DNA from: Nocardioides luteus
GTDB taxonomy: Bacteria; Actinomycetota; Actinomycetes; Propionibacteriales; Nocardioidaceae
Assembly (NCBI RefSeq): GCF_015752315.1
Contig: NZ_JADOVJ010000001.1
Coordinates: forward strand, 1,852,501-1,916,500
Direction: 5' to 3'
DNA length: 64,000 bases
Below the pieces are notes generated by a model. That model searched no databases. It was not told the DNA's origin and saw only the letters and a list, made by a program, of their open reading frames with translations. The position numbers and the translations under genes were made by a program. Shown here one piece after another: positions 50,315-59,743 of the stretch (position 1 is the first letter of the stretch; the number at the start of each line of letters is the position of its first letter).

Positions 50315-51751
50315 ATGACCAATCCGCCATCGGCCTCGTCCGGCGACACCGAAGCAGTGCCGTTCGATGCCCACGGTATCGGCCCCATTCCCGCCGAGTC
50401 CCGCGACTCGACGCCGACAGAGCAGTTCTGGATCTGGTTCGGCGCGAACCTGGCGCCGATCAACTGGGTCTTGGGCGCCCTCGGCATCGTGCTGGGTCTC
50501 AGCCTGCTCGAGACCATCCTCGTCGTGGCGATCGGCAACGTCGTCGGCTGTGCGCTCTTCGGCCTGTTCAACGTCATCGGTCACCGCACTGCGGTGAACC
50601 AGATGGTGCTGGGGCGTGCGGCGTTCGGGCGGCGCGGCAGTGTCGTCCCTGGCCTGATCCAGGGGCTGCTCACCATGGGCTGGGTGGGCGTCAACACCTG
50701 GGTCGTCCTCGACCTTGCGCTCGGGGTTCTCGCGGAGCTCGGCGTCGAGGGCGGCGTCGTCCTCAAGTACGTCGTCGCGGCTGTGATCATGCTGACCCAG
50801 CTCGGCCTCGCCCTGTATGGCTTCTACGCCATCCGTACCTTCGAGAAGTACACGGTGCCCGCCACCGCGGTCGTGATGGTCATCATGACCATCGTGGCGC
50901 TGTCGCAGGTGAGCATCGACTGGACCACCGGCCAGGCGACCACGACCGCCGACAAGGTCACCGCGATCACGCAGCTCGTCACCGCGATCGGCGTCGGCTG
51001 GGGCATCTCGTGGATTCCCTACTCGGCGGACTACAGCCGCTTCGTACGCAAGGACGCGACCGACAAGTCGGTCTTCTGGGCCGCGGCCGCAGGAATGTAC
51101 GTCCCGACCGTCTGGCTCGCCGTGCTCGGCGCCTGCCTTGCGAGCGCCGGCAACGGAGGTGACCCCGCCGAGCTTGTGATCGCGACCTTCGGTGTGCTGG
51201 CCATCCCGGTCCTCTTGCTGATCATGCACGGGCCAGTCGCCACGAACATCCTCAACCTCTACTCCTGCTCGCTCGCGGCGCTCTCGGTCGGCGTTCGCGC
51301 CACGCGCTGGAAGGTCACGCTCGTAGCCGGCGCCGTCGCATCCGCCGTGCTCGTCGTCTTCGTCAGCGCTCACAGCTTTGCCCATGCCTTTGACCACTGG
51401 ATGGTGTCGATCCTGGTCTGGATCAGCCCGTGGGCCGCCATCGTGCTCGTGGACTTCTTCGTGATCCACCGGGGGCGGCTCCAGGTCGCCGACCTCTACC
51501 GCGACGATGCGGACTCGCCCTACGGTTCGATCAACAAGGCCGGCATGGTCAGCCTCGCGTTCGGCATCCTCGCCGGCTGGGCATGGCAGTACGGCATGGT
51601 GCCGGTCATGCAGGGGCCGCTTGCCCGGCTGATGAACAACACCGACCTGTCGTGGCTGTCGGGAGGGCTTGTCGCTGGTGTCCTCTACCTGGCCTTGGCA
51701 CGTCGTGCCGCGGTGGCCGAGCCGCTCGGCATGGCCGAGACGGCGACGTAG
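50315..51751 (+). CDS. NCS1-family nucleobase/hydantoin permease
   Basis: The 478-residue protein has about 12 membrane helices. FWIWFGANLAPINWVLGALG near residue 38 is the NCS1 hallmark, with RAAFGRRGSVVPGL near residue 105 and SADYSRFVRKDAT near residue 237. NCS1 members import purines, pyrimidines, allantoin, hydantoin or thiamine. AGGAGG lies six bases before the ATG. It follows the imide/amidase operon behind a terminator and probably supplies the substrate of that operon. Confidence 0.92.
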   Translation: MTNPPSASSGDTEAVPFDAHGIGPIPAESRDSTPTEQFWIWFGANLAPINWVLGALGIVLGLSLLETILVVAIGNVVGCALFGLFNVIGHRTAVNQMVLGRAAFGRRGSVVPGLIQGLLTMGWVGVNTWVVLDLALGVLAELGVEGGVVLKYVVAAVIMLTQLGLALYGFYAIRTFEKYTVPATAVVMVIMTIVALSQVSIDWTTGQATTTADKVTAITQLVTAIGVGWGISWIPYSADYSRFVRKDATDKSVFWAAAAGMYVPTVWLAVLGACLASAGNGGDPAELVIATFGVLAIPVLLLIMHGPVATNILNLYSCSLAALSVGVRATRWKVTLVAGAVASAVLVVFVSAHSFAHAFDHWMVSILVWISPWAAIVLVDFFVIHRGRLQVADLYRDDADSPYGSINKAGMVSLAFGILAGWAWQYGMVPVMQGPLARLMNNTDLSWLSGGLVAGVLYLALARRAAVAEPLGMAETAT

Positions 51752-51844
51752 CGGCACGGGCGCCGAAGCTCAGGTTTCGATGGGCTCCACAGATCAAGCA
51801 ATGTGCCGGCTGTCGGCCGGTCTACGAACGTACGAGAGGATCAC

Positions 51845-52429
51845 ATGTTCACGTCAGACCCCTTGCCCACGGTGTTGAGTGCCTCCACGATGAGCAACAC
51901 CTTCCTCGGCGACCTGATCGAGGTCTGCTTCGCCACGGAAGACTGCTCGCGGACCATGCAGGGAATGGTCCGCCTCGGGATCGGTCCGTGGCGCGTCTAC
52001 ACCTTCGACGGGTCCAGTGTGGCCGACCGTGAGTACGGTGGTGAGCCCGCCGACTGGGCGCTCAAGGTCGCCTTCGCCGATGTCGGGGACATCGCGTTCG
52101 AGATCATGCAGCCGCTGTACGGGCCGTCGATCATCCGCGAGTTCCTGGACAGCCACGGTGAAGGCGTCCACCATCTCGCCTTCGACTGTGGCGAGGCTGC
52201 ATGGGACAGTCGGGCTGAGGAGTTTGCCCGACGTGGATTCCGGTGCTCGCAGGCAGGCAGGTTCATGGACAGCAACGCCTTCGCGTTCTTCGACACCGAA
52301 GGTGCGACGACCACGACGTTCGAGACCTACACGATCCCGGAGGGGTTCGTGTGGCCCGAACCCGACGAATGGTTCCCTGGGCCTCCGCCCGCAGGGGAGG
52401 CGCCAGTCGTGCGTGAACAGCGCTCGTAG
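51845..52429 (+). CDS. VOC/glyoxalase-superfamily protein
   Basis: The 194-residue protein has two VOC half-modules, each a beta-alpha-beta3 unit. LIEVCFATEDCSRTMQGMVRLGIGPWRVY begins the first, and GEGVHHLAFDC near residue 105 gives the conserved His. FFDTEGATTTTFETYT near residue 150 has the Glu ligand. It is probably a metal-dependent isomerase, lyase or dioxygenase-like enzyme. GAGAGGA precedes the ATG at 51845. It lies 93 bp after the permease gene on the same strand. The substrate is unknown. Confidence 0.8.
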   Translation: MFTSDPLPTVLSASTMSNTFLGDLIEVCFATEDCSRTMQGMVRLGIGPWRVYTFDGSSVADREYGGEPADWALKVAFADVGDIAFEIMQPLYGPSIIREFLDSHGEGVHHLAFDCGEAAWDSRAEEFARRGFRCSQAGRFMDSNAFAFFDTEGATTTTFETYTIPEGFVWPEPDEWFPGPPPAGEAPVVREQRS

Positions 52430-52480
52430 GCCATAGGCTGGCTTACTTTCTCCTGGCGCAAGTGGGCAGGCGCCGCAAAG

Positions 52481-52494
52481 GTGACGTGCGTCAC
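52481..52494. promoter_or_regulatory. CRP/GlxR-like site before the MFS gene
   Basis: GTGACGTGCGTCAC has the core GTGA-N6-TCAC, the classic half-site spacing of CRP and its actinobacterial relative GlxR, and is fully palindromic. It lies 39 bp before the MFS ATG. Carbon-source control is a reasonable guess. Confidence 0.45.
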
Positions 52495-52532
52495 GATTCC
52501 GCAGTCCCATCTACCGACTGTGAGGCCACCGA

Positions 52533-53807
52533 ATGTCCACTGGTTCTTCTCTCGCTGCGACTACCCGATCCGCTGAGCGGCTCCCGGCTCGGGTCGTCTT
52601 CCTGATCGCGTTGGCGATCTATGGCCAGGAGGTGGTGTGGAACTTCTACGACGCCCAGGTGCCTGTCGAGCTACGCCGATATATTGGTAGTGCTGCGGTG
52701 ATCGGCTTGGTGATGGGCCTGGACAACGTGCTCGGAGTCGTCATCCAGCCGTGGATGGGGTTGGTCTCCGACCGCCGGGTCCGGCGGCGCGGCGGCCGAC
52801 TCGTCTACGTCGTCGTGGGAGCGCCGCTCGCCGCCATCCCGTTTGCGCTGATGCCTCACGCGCCTAATCTCATCGCCTTGGTGGTGTGCATCGTGTTGTT
52901 CGCCGGCATCGCGAACGCCTACAAGCCGGTTAACGAGTCCCTTCTCGCCGACTACGTCACTCCGGGTCTCCGGGCCCGTGCGAATGGGTTCGTCAAGCTC
53001 GGGACCGCGTTGACCGTCGCGACCTCGGCGGTGATCAGCATTGTCCTCGTCGACGACCATCCTGACCTGGCGTTCGTGGTGCCGCCGGTGCTCATGGTCC
53101 TGGTGCTGTGGGCGGCGGCTGCAGGTCTGCGGTCGCAGCAGCGGTGGGACCAGGTCGACCAGGGTCGAGGCACGGAAGTCGAATCCACGCGATCGCCCTC
53201 GATCCGGGCGCTCTACGCCGACCTGCTCACCCGCGCTGGCCGGCCCTGGCTGCTGCTGGTGGTCGGCATCATCGGCTTCAACGGCGTGTGGCAGGCACTG
53301 CGTGCGCTCTTCACGATCTACGGAGTCGAGGTCCTCGACGTCACGCGGGGGCAGGCCGGGGGGATTGCCCTGATCGGCGCGGCCGCATTCATCCTCGCAG
53401 CCGTGCCGATCTCTCGCCTGAGCCGTCGTTACGGGTGCATCGGGATGATCCGGCGCGGGCTGATGACCTTCATCGTCGGGATGATCGTCGGGGGCATCTC
53501 GACCTCGCTGCCGGTCGCGGTGCTCGGGTTCTCGATCGCGGCCGTTGGGTTCGCCTGCTTCGCCATCAACGCCGTGATCGCCCTGTGGGAACTGGCTCCC
53601 GAACCGGGGCTGACCGGTGTCTATACGGGTCTGTACGCAGTGGCCTACACGGTCGGCGCGGCATCAGGCCCGGCGGTGCTTGGCCTGGTCGTCGACCTCA
53701 CCTCGTGGCGTCTGATGATGCCAGGGGCAGCCCTGCTTGCCTGCCTGGTCCTGCTGGTGTACCTCCGCTTGGAGCGGCACCCAGCGGTTCGCGGGATGGA
53801 GTCATAG
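52533..53807 (+). CDS. MFS transporter
   Basis: The 424-residue protein has about 12 membrane helices. The first spans VVFLIALAIYGQEVVWNFYD and the loop after helix 2 reads GLVSDRRVRRRGGRLVYVVVG, an MFS motif-A form. The overall layout with a long cytoplasmic centre (near residue 215) resembles the GPH/SLC45-type sugar or carboxylate symporters. It ends six bases inside the convergent IclR gene. Uptake or export of the substrate of the adjoining MmgE/PrpD operon is likely. Confidence 0.85.
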   Translation: MSTGSSLAATTRSAERLPARVVFLIALAIYGQEVVWNFYDAQVPVELRRYIGSAAVIGLVMGLDNVLGVVIQPWMGLVSDRRVRRRGGRLVYVVVGAPLAAIPFALMPHAPNLIALVVCIVLFAGIANAYKPVNESLLADYVTPGLRARANGFVKLGTALTVATSAVISIVLVDDHPDLAFVVPPVLMVLVLWAAAAGLRSQQRWDQVDQGRGTEVESTRSPSIRALYADLLTRAGRPWLLLVVGIIGFNGVWQALRALFTIYGVEVLDVTRGQAGGIALIGAAAFILAAVPISRLSRRYGCIGMIRRGLMTFIVGMIVGGISTSLPVAVLGFSIAAVGFACFAINAVIALWELAPEPGLTGVYTGLYAVAYTVGAASGPAVLGLVVDLTSWRLMMPGAALLACLVLLVYLRLERHPAVRGMES

Positions 53808-54572
53808 GTCGAGCGCATCGACGGTAGCGCTCGCTTGCGGGCCGAGGATCCTGCTCAGCCGTGGTGCCAGTTCCTGGCACGCGGCGAGCAGGATCCGTGA
53901 CATCCCCTCCAACCGTTCCCTGGGCAGATCTGCAGCGTCGCCGGCCAGCGAGATCGCGCCGAGGACGACCTGGTCGCTGCTGTCCTGTGCCAGCAACGGG
54001 GCCGAGATGCCGTTGATGCCGGGATGGTTCTCCTCGTAGGAGGTCTCATATCCGCGGTCGCGGATGGTCTCCAGCCTCTCCAGCGTGGCCGCATCCGGGG
54101 CGAGGCCTCGGACCTCGTCGGCCGGCAGGTGAGCCAAGATGGCCCGGCCGCTGGCGCCGACGGCGAGGGGCGACCTCTCGCCGAGAATGCCGTGTGGCTC
54201 CCGCAACGGTCCGCTCTGCGAGGGCACGCCGAGAACGAGTACGCGGTGGGCGCCCGAGCGCAGGTGAAGCACCGCTGCCTGTCTGCTGACGGTCGCCAGC
54301 CGAGTGATCACCGGGTAGACGGCCCGAAGGAGCTGTGGTCGGGGGCCGACCAGTGTCGCCAGGGCCAGGGATCGGCTCCCGATGCGATAGCCGGAGCGGC
54401 CGAAATGATCGACGTAGCCGTCGCTCTCGAGCGCTCTCAGGACACGAAAGGTCTGGGACTCCGAGAGGCCTGCCCGCGCTGCGATCGCGCCGAGCGTCGC
54501 GGGCTGCCGCATCCCGGCGAGTATCTCCAAGACCTGGAGTCCGCGCGTCATGGTGCTCACGCGCGGAAGCAT
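53802..54572 (-). CDS. IclR-family transcriptional regulator
   Basis: The 256-residue protein has an N-terminal winged helix (VLEILAGMRQPATLGAIAARAGLSESQTFRVLRALESDGYV) and an IclR effector domain (RQAAVLHLRSGAHRVLVLGVPS, GASGRAILAHLPADEV). The start could also be the ATG at 54551. It is transcribed away from the MmgE/PrpD operon over 73 bp, the normal arrangement for an IclR regulator and its target. It overlaps the MFS gene end by six bases. Confidence 0.9.
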   Translation of the reverse strand: MLPRVSTMTRGLQVLEILAGMRQPATLGAIAARAGLSESQTFRVLRALESDGYVDHFGRSGYRIGSRSLALATLVGPRPQLLRAVYPVITRLATVSRQAAVLHLRSGAHRVLVLGVPSQSGPLREPHGILGERSPLAVGASGRAILAHLPADEVRGLAPDAATLERLETIRDRGYETSYEENHPGINGISAPLLAQDSSDQVVLGAISLAGDAADLPRERLEGMSRILLAACQELAPRLSRILGPQASATVDALDL

Positions 54573-54645
54573 AATGTGACCCTGCTACTTGCGGATAGTG
54601 AAAGTAACCTGGCGCTGCCGAACCGCCGAACGGCTCAATGGGCGC

Positions 54646-56058
54646 ATGACGAGAGCCAGCAATCCCGACGGCATCACGGGCCGTCTGGTCTCCTGGGTGG
54701 AGAGTCTGACCTGGGACGCCATCCCGGAGACCGTACGCACCCGAGCCACTCATCTTCTGCTCGACGGCGTCGCGTGCGCACTGGTGGGCGCGCAGTTGCC
54801 GTGGTCGCGGGTCGGCACGGAGGCCGTCCTCGGGCTCGAGGGCGCCGGCGAGGTCCCGGTGATCGGCACGGGGCAACGCACCACTGCTGTGGGGGCTGTG
54901 CTCCTCAACAGCAGCTTCATCCAGGGCTTCGAGCTCGACGACTTCCACCCCCTCGCCCCGTTGCACAGCGTCTCGTTGCTCCTGCCGGCCCTGCTGTCCA
55001 CGGCCGCCCAGACCGGCGGAGCGAGCGGGCGCGACCTGCTCACCGCGGCGGTGGCTGGCTTCGAGGTCGGTCCCAGGGTGGGCCTCGGGCTGGGTGGCAC
55101 CGAGATGCTCTCCCGAGGCTGGCACTCGGGGGCCGTCTTCGGCGGCATCGCGGCCGCGATGGCGGCCGGGCGGCTCCGCCGGCTCGACGCCGCTCGGCTC
55201 GAGGACGCGGTCGGCTTCGCGGCGACCCAGGCCTCAGGGCTGATGTCGGCCCAGTACGAGGCCATGGGGAAGCGGATGCAGCACGGGTTCGCCGCCAGGA
55301 ACGGCTTCTACGCCGCTGGCCTCGCGGCTGCCGGCTACACCGGGATCGACCAGGTCCTCGAACGCGACTACGGCGGCTACCTGGCCGTCTTCGGGGAGGG
55401 CCACACGACCGCACCTGACGCCGTCGTCGACGGCCTCGGCGAACAGTGGGAGACCACCGTGATCATGGTGAAGTCGTGGGCGGTGATGGGCGGACTGCAC
55501 GGCTCCGTCCAGGCGGCCCAAGCGCTTCGTCCGCGACTGGCGGGACGCGACGTCGAGCGGATCGAGATCCGCGTCGGCGACGTCGTCTACCACCACGGCT
55601 GGTGGAAGCCGGAGCGGCCGCTGACCGCCATCGGCGCCCAGATGAACGTCGGCTACGCCACCGCGGTCACCCTGCTCGACGGCACCGCGCTGCCTGAGCA
55701 GTTCACCGCAGAACGCCTCGACGCCGACGACGTCTGGGCCCTGCTCGACCGAACGAGCGTCGACCACGACCCCGGCATCGACGAGCTGCCGGGCATCGAG
55801 CGCTTCCAGACCCACCTCACCGTCACCCTGACCGACGGCAGCACCGAGACCGAGTCGGTGATGGCACCGCACGGCAACCCGAGTGACCCCGTCACCAATG
55901 CCGAGATCGTCGCCAAGTTCCACGCCCTGGTCGACCGTGTCATTCCGTCCGAACGCGCCCGAGCCATCGAGGAGGCAGTTCTCGGTCTCGCCGATGCCGA
56001 GGACATCACGACGCTGGTCGAGCTTCTCGCTCAGCCCGTCGGCCGAGCGCTCGACTGA
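54646..56058 (+). CDS. MmgE/PrpD-family protein
   Basis: The 470-residue protein fits MmgE/PrpD: ATHLLLDGVACALVGAQLPW near residue 33, NSSFIQGFELDDFHPLAPLHS near residue 88, SRGWHSGAVFGGIAAAMAAG near residue 158 and KSWAVMGGLHGSVQAAQAL near residue 280. Family members dehydrate 2-methylcitrate or isomerise related tricarboxylates; many act on other branched acids. The ATG at 54646 gives a typical N-terminus. It opens the operon with the lyase and LeuC/LeuD-like genes, so a citrate- or malate-like intermediate is implied. Confidence 0.9.
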   Translation: MTRASNPDGITGRLVSWVESLTWDAIPETVRTRATHLLLDGVACALVGAQLPWSRVGTEAVLGLEGAGEVPVIGTGQRTTAVGAVLLNSSFIQGFELDDFHPLAPLHSVSLLLPALLSTAAQTGGASGRDLLTAAVAGFEVGPRVGLGLGGTEMLSRGWHSGAVFGGIAAAMAAGRLRRLDAARLEDAVGFAATQASGLMSAQYEAMGKRMQHGFAARNGFYAAGLAAAGYTGIDQVLERDYGGYLAVFGEGHTTAPDAVVDGLGEQWETTVIMVKSWAVMGGLHGSVQAAQALRPRLAGRDVERIEIRVGDVVYHHGWWKPERPLTAIGAQMNVGYATAVTLLDGTALPEQFTAERLDADDVWALLDRTSVDHDPGIDELPGIERFQTHLTVTLTDGSTETESVMAPHGNPSDPVTNAEIVAKFHALVDRVIPSERARAIEEAVLGLADAEDITTLVELLAQPVGRALD

Positions 56059-56113
56059 GTCACCGAACAGCCTCGCAACCAGAGCACCCATCGCCCGAAG
56101 GAGTCTCACCACG

Positions 56114-57004
56114 ATGACCACCACCCCTGCCCGCGCACGGCTGCGCGACCTCCTCGACAGTGGCGAGCTGATCGTCGCTCCCGGTGTCTACGACGGCATC
56201 AGCGCCCACCTGGTGAAGCGCACCGGCCATGCCGCCGCCTACCTGACCGGGGCCGGCGTCGCGGTCGCCGGCCTCGGCCTACCTGACATCGGTCTGGTCA
56301 CCCAGACCGAGATGGTCGAGCGGATTCGGGTGGCGGTGCGCGCACTCGGCGACGTACCGCTACTCGCCGACGCGGACACCGGCTACGGCGCCCCGATCAA
56401 CGTCGTACGCACCGTCCGGGAGTACGAGGACGCCGGCGTCGCCGCGATCCAGCTCGAGGACCAGGCCTTCCCGAAGAGGTGCGGTCATCTTCCGGACAAG
56501 GAGCTCGTCTCGACCGACGACTTCCGCCGTACGCTCGGCGCGGCCCTGGAGGCGCGGGCCGACGACGACATGCTGCTCATCGCCCGTACCGATGCCCGCG
56601 GCCCGCTCGGCCTCGACGAAGCGATCGCCCGTGCCAACGCCTACGCCGCCGACGGCGCTGATCTGCTCTTCGTCGAGGCCCCGCAGAGCGCGGAGGAGAT
56701 CGAGCAGATCGCAGCCGAGGTGAAGGCACCGTTGCTGCTCAACCTCGTCATCGGAGGGCTCACCCCCGAGCAGTCCGCCGAGCGCCTTCAGAAGCTGGGC
56801 TTCGCGGTCGCGATCCACCCCTCCGCGGTCCTCGCGCACTCGGCCCTCGGTGCCCTGTCCGCGCTGTGTCAGCTGCGCGGGACGCCGGTCGACGAGTTCC
56901 TGCTCACCAAGCCCGAGGACTTCTTCAACCTGGTCGGCATGCAGGAGTGGTTCGCGATAGGCGAGAAGTACCGCCCCGCGGCCACGACCGAGGCGAGGGC
57001 TTGA
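56114..57004 (+). CDS. Isocitrate lyase/PEP-mutase-family lyase
   Basis: The 296-residue protein is a methylisocitrate-lyase-type TIM barrel. ELIVAPGVYDGISAHLVKR near residue 18, DADTGYGAPINVVRTVREYEDAG near residue 87 and the Lys/Cys loop LEDQAFPKRCGHL near residue 116 match the catalytic pattern. It cleaves a 2-hydroxy acid to pyruvate or glyoxylate plus a second acid. Its family includes 2,3-dimethylmalate lyase. GAAGGAG precedes the ATG. It sits between MmgE/PrpD and the LeuCD-like hydratase, which could make its substrate. Confidence 0.9.
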   Translation: MTTTPARARLRDLLDSGELIVAPGVYDGISAHLVKRTGHAAAYLTGAGVAVAGLGLPDIGLVTQTEMVERIRVAVRALGDVPLLADADTGYGAPINVVRTVREYEDAGVAAIQLEDQAFPKRCGHLPDKELVSTDDFRRTLGAALEARADDDMLLIARTDARGPLGLDEAIARANAYAADGADLLFVEAPQSAEEIEQIAAEVKAPLLLNLVIGGLTPEQSAERLQKLGFAVAIHPSAVLAHSALGALSALCQLRGTPVDEFLLTKPEDFFNLVGMQEWFAIGEKYRPAATTEARA

Positions 57005-57005
57005 G

Positions 57006-58253
57006 ATGGGGATGACGATGATCGAGCGGATCCTGGCCCGCAAGGCCGGCGTGCCGCAGGTGTCGGCCGGCGACACCGTCACCGTGGACGTCGACATGAC
57101 GGTCCTCATCGACCTGCAGTTCGCCACCATGTGGCTGCAACCGCTGAAGATCGCCGACCCCGACAAGGTGGCGATCGTGATGGACCACGCCGTCCCCGCA
57201 CCTACGATCAAGGACGCGTCGGGAGGTCCGCACGCCCGCAGGTTCGCTGCCGACTTCGGTATCAGGCACTTCTACGACGTCGGCCGCCACGGGATCTGTC
57301 ATCAGGTCATCGCCGAGAACGGGCTCGCCCGCCCGGGCGAGATCCTGGCCTGCACCGACAGCCACACCTGCGCGGGCGGGGCCTACAACACGGCCGCCCG
57401 CGGGCTGGGGCCGGCCGAGGTGTACTCCATCCTGTGCACGGGCCGCACCTGGTTCCAGGCCTCGCCTACGATCCGCTACGAGTTCACCGGTTCGCTGCCG
57501 GCCGGAGTGAGTGGCAAAGACGTCTTCCTCCACATCGCCAACGAGTACGGCGATGCGACGAACAGGAACCTCGAGTACGGCGGCCCGGGACTGGCCTCGA
57601 TCCCGCTGCACGACCGCCGCACCATCGCCACCCAGGGAGCGGAGATCTCCGCCGACTTCTCCACGTTCGAGTACGACGACGTGCTCGAGGCGCACTTCGG
57701 AGTGCTCGGTGTCGACGACTTCGAGCCCACCTATGCCGACCTGGACGCCGCCTACATCGAGACGCGACCGATCGACCTGTCCGCGCTCGTGCCTTATGTC
57801 GCCCGCCCCGGCACAGTGTCCCGCAACGGGATCCCCGTCACCGACCTCGAGCCACGCAAGATCGACCAAGCCTTCATCGGCTCGTGCGCCAACGGCCAGT
57901 TGGACGACCTGCGCATCGCGGCCGAGGTGCTGCGCGGCAAGCAGGTCGCCCCGGGCGTACGGCTCATCGTCACGCCTGCGAGCCAGCAGGTCTACCGCGA
58001 CGCGATGCGCCTGGGTTTCCTCGAGGTCATCGCGGAGGCGGGCGGCGTCGTCACCAACGCCACCTGCGGCGCATGCTTCGGCTACCACATGGGTGTGCTC
58101 GGTCCGGGCGAGGTCTGCGTGACCTCCTCCACGCGCAACTTCACCGGGCGCATGGGATCCCCCGAGGCGGAGATCTACATGGCGTCCCCAGCGACCGTCG
58201 CCGCATCGGCGGTCGCCGGCCACATCATCGACGCACGCGAGGAGATCGTCTGA
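57006..58253 (+). CDS. LeuC-like aconitase-family hydratase, large subunit
   Basis: The 415-residue protein is the 4Fe-4S subunit of a LeuCD/homoaconitase-type dehydratase. The iron-sulfur ligands are the Cys in [10 protein letters not shown] near residue 297 and in [14 protein letters not shown] near residue 353. [21 protein letters not shown] near residue 116 is the active-site loop. It hydrates or dehydrates a substituted maleate or malate together with the small subunit. It starts one base after the lyase stop. In leucine synthesis LeuC would sit with leuA or leuB, which are absent, so a catabolic substrate is more likely. Confidence 0.9.
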   Translation: MGMTMIERILARKAGVPQVSAGDTVTVDVDMTVLIDLQFATMWLQPLKIADPDKVAIVMDHAVPAPTIKDASGGPHARRFAADFGIRHFYDVGRHGICHQVIAENGLARPGEILACTDSHTCAGGAYNTAARGLGPAEVYSILCTGRTWFQASPTIRYEFTGSLPAGVSGKDVFLHIANEYGDATNRNLEYGGPGLASIPLHDRRTIATQGAEISADFSTFEYDDVLEAHFGVLGVDDFEPTYADLDAAYIETRPIDLSALVPYVARPGTVSRNGIPVTDLEPRKIDQAFIGSCANGQLDDLRIAAEVLRGKQVAPGVRLIVTPASQQVYRDAMRLGFLEVIAEAGGVVTNATCGACFGYHMGVLGPGEVCVTSSTRNFTGRMGSPEAEIYMASPATVAASAVAGHIIDAREEIV

Positions 58254-58816
58254 TGGCATCACTGTCCGTCAATGGACGAGTCTGGGTCTTCGGCGACGGC
58301 CTCACCACCGACGACATGTATCCGCCCGATGCCATGAAGCTGGACCTGCCCGAGGCCGCAAAGATGGTGTTCTACAACGTACGTCCCGACTGGACCGCCC
58401 AGGTGGAGGCGGGAGACATCGTGGTCGCCGGGAGGAACTTCGGCCTCGGATCCTCACGACCGGTGGCCGCGCTGTTCAACCAGCTCGGCGTGTCCGCCCT
58501 CATCGCAGAGGAGTTCAACTCACTGTTCTTCCGCAACGCGGTCAACGCCGGACTGCCCGCGATGACCGTCCCCGGCGCGACCAGCAGCTTCACCGACGGT
58601 GACCAGGCCACCCTGGACCTGCGTACGGGGGAGTGGCGCAACGACACGACGGGCCGGGCCGGCACGGTGCCGGTGCTTCCCGACCTCGTCCTCGAGATCG
58701 TGGCCAGCGGCGGCATCCTGCCACGCCTCGCGGAACAGGGCTACGTCGATCCCGGGCTCGCCGAGCTCCTGCGCTCGCCATCCGTGGCAGCGGCCGGCCA
58801 AGGCAGCGGCGCGTGA
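58253..58816 (+). CDS. LeuD-like aconitase-family hydratase, small subunit
   Basis: The 187-residue protein is the swivelling small subunit of the same hydratase. [18 protein letters not shown] near residue 8, [23 protein letters not shown] near residue 60 and [17 protein letters not shown] near residue 85 are the LeuD hallmarks. It completes the active site of the upstream large subunit. Its ATG overlaps the large-subunit stop (TGATG). A broken MBL-fold gene begins with GTG inside its stop codon. Confidence 0.9.
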   Translation: MASLSVNGRVWVFGDGLTTDDMYPPDAMKLDLPEAAKMVFYNVRPDWTAQVEAGDIVVAGRNFGLGSSRPVAALFNQLGVSALIAEEFNSLFFRNAVNAGLPAMTVPGATSSFTDGDQATLDLRTGEWRNDTTGRAGTVPVLPDLVLEIVASGGILPRLAEQGYVDPGLAELLRSPSVAAAGQGSGA

Positions 58817-59453
58817 GGGCGCTGGCGCCCGGCATCCTCCGGACCCCACCCGCGGCGATGGCGACAACTGCTTCCTCGTCGAGGAGGAGGACGGCTACAC
58901 GCTGGTGGACGTCGGCTGGAAGAGCGCGCCTGCTGTCATCGGAGCGGCCCTCGCGGAGAACCGCAGATCGTGGACCGACGTCCGGCGCATCGTGGTCACT
59001 CACGCCCATCCCGACCATGTCCGCGGACTTGCCGAGGCCACGACGCGGTCCGGCGCTGAGGTTCTCATCCATCGGCTGGACGCTTCGTGGCTCACGTCCG
59101 GAAGGGTCCCGCGCTCTGGCCGCTCAAGCGTTCTCGGGCGAGCGATCGACTCCGTGCCGCTGCTGCACTGGCAGCCCGTCCCGGCCACGCGGACCGTGGC
59201 CGACGGAGACCTGGTCGGCAGCTTACGAGTCATCCACACGCCTGGGCACAGCCCAGCACACGTCGTCCTGCACCATGAGCGCAGCAACGTGCTGCTCGTC
59301 GGCGACGCGGTCTTCCACCGCAACGGACTAGCGCTCGGCCGCGACGCGCTTGCCGCTGATCCGGTCACCCGCGACCAGCAGTACGCCAGGCTCCCTCGGC
59401 ATGCGGTTGCGGTCGGCTTCGCCCACGGTGCCCGCTCCCAAGTGCATCGGTAG
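58813..59453 (+). pseudogene. Metallo-beta-lactamase-fold gene with a frameshift and lost end
   Basis: The GTG at 58813 overlaps the LeuD-like stop (GTGA) and begins [14 protein letters not shown] in one frame. From about 58856 the protein continues in the next frame as GDGDNCFLVEEEDGYTLVD. Restoring one missing G in the GCGGC at 58852-58856 would join the two. The zinc motif THAHPDHVRGLA, then TPGHSPAHVVL and VGDAVFHR are intact. The end stops at FAHGARSQVHR, about where such proteins should continue for some residues. It is either a real pseudogene or a sequencing error plus truncation. Confidence 0.8.
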
Positions 59454-59743
59454 CCACTTTCCATCGCTGGCTGACACGGGCCGCTCGCCGACCGGCGGCT
59501 GGTTCCTCGTAGTCCGATGGCCGCACTACGACTTGCTTGCTCGCGATACCCAGCGTTGGACCTGTGATGCGCTCGAGTTCCACGGTTCTCGACGGGCCGT
59601 GACGGACTCTGAACTCGTCCCGCGGAGAAGAAGGAAACCCCTCCAAACCGGTCGGCACGCATGCTATGAAGGTCAGTGGAAAACCCAGGTTTGACCTGCT
59701 GGTATGTGGTCATCGATGGTTGTTGACGGAGGGCTGAGAAGGT
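59454..59743. other. Junction before the relaxase gene
   Basis: The stretch has no gene. It contains TTGACC at 59693, a possible -35 box, and a GGAGGG...GAGAAGGT run before the relaxase GTG. An oriT might lie here, as is common just upstream of MobF relaxases, but I see no clear inverted-repeat-plus-nick motif. Confidence 0.45.

Noticed and set aside
54024..55418. Long plus-strand frame across the IclR gene and the MmgE/PrpD start
   Set aside because: It is antisense to IclR and out of frame with MmgE/PrpD, with Arg- and Gly-rich composition and no motif.
57006..58816. leuCD of leucine biosynthesis
   Set aside because: No leuA or leuB is near, and the genes are locked in an operon with MmgE/PrpD and a lyase under an IclR regulator, so a catabolic hydratase is the better call.
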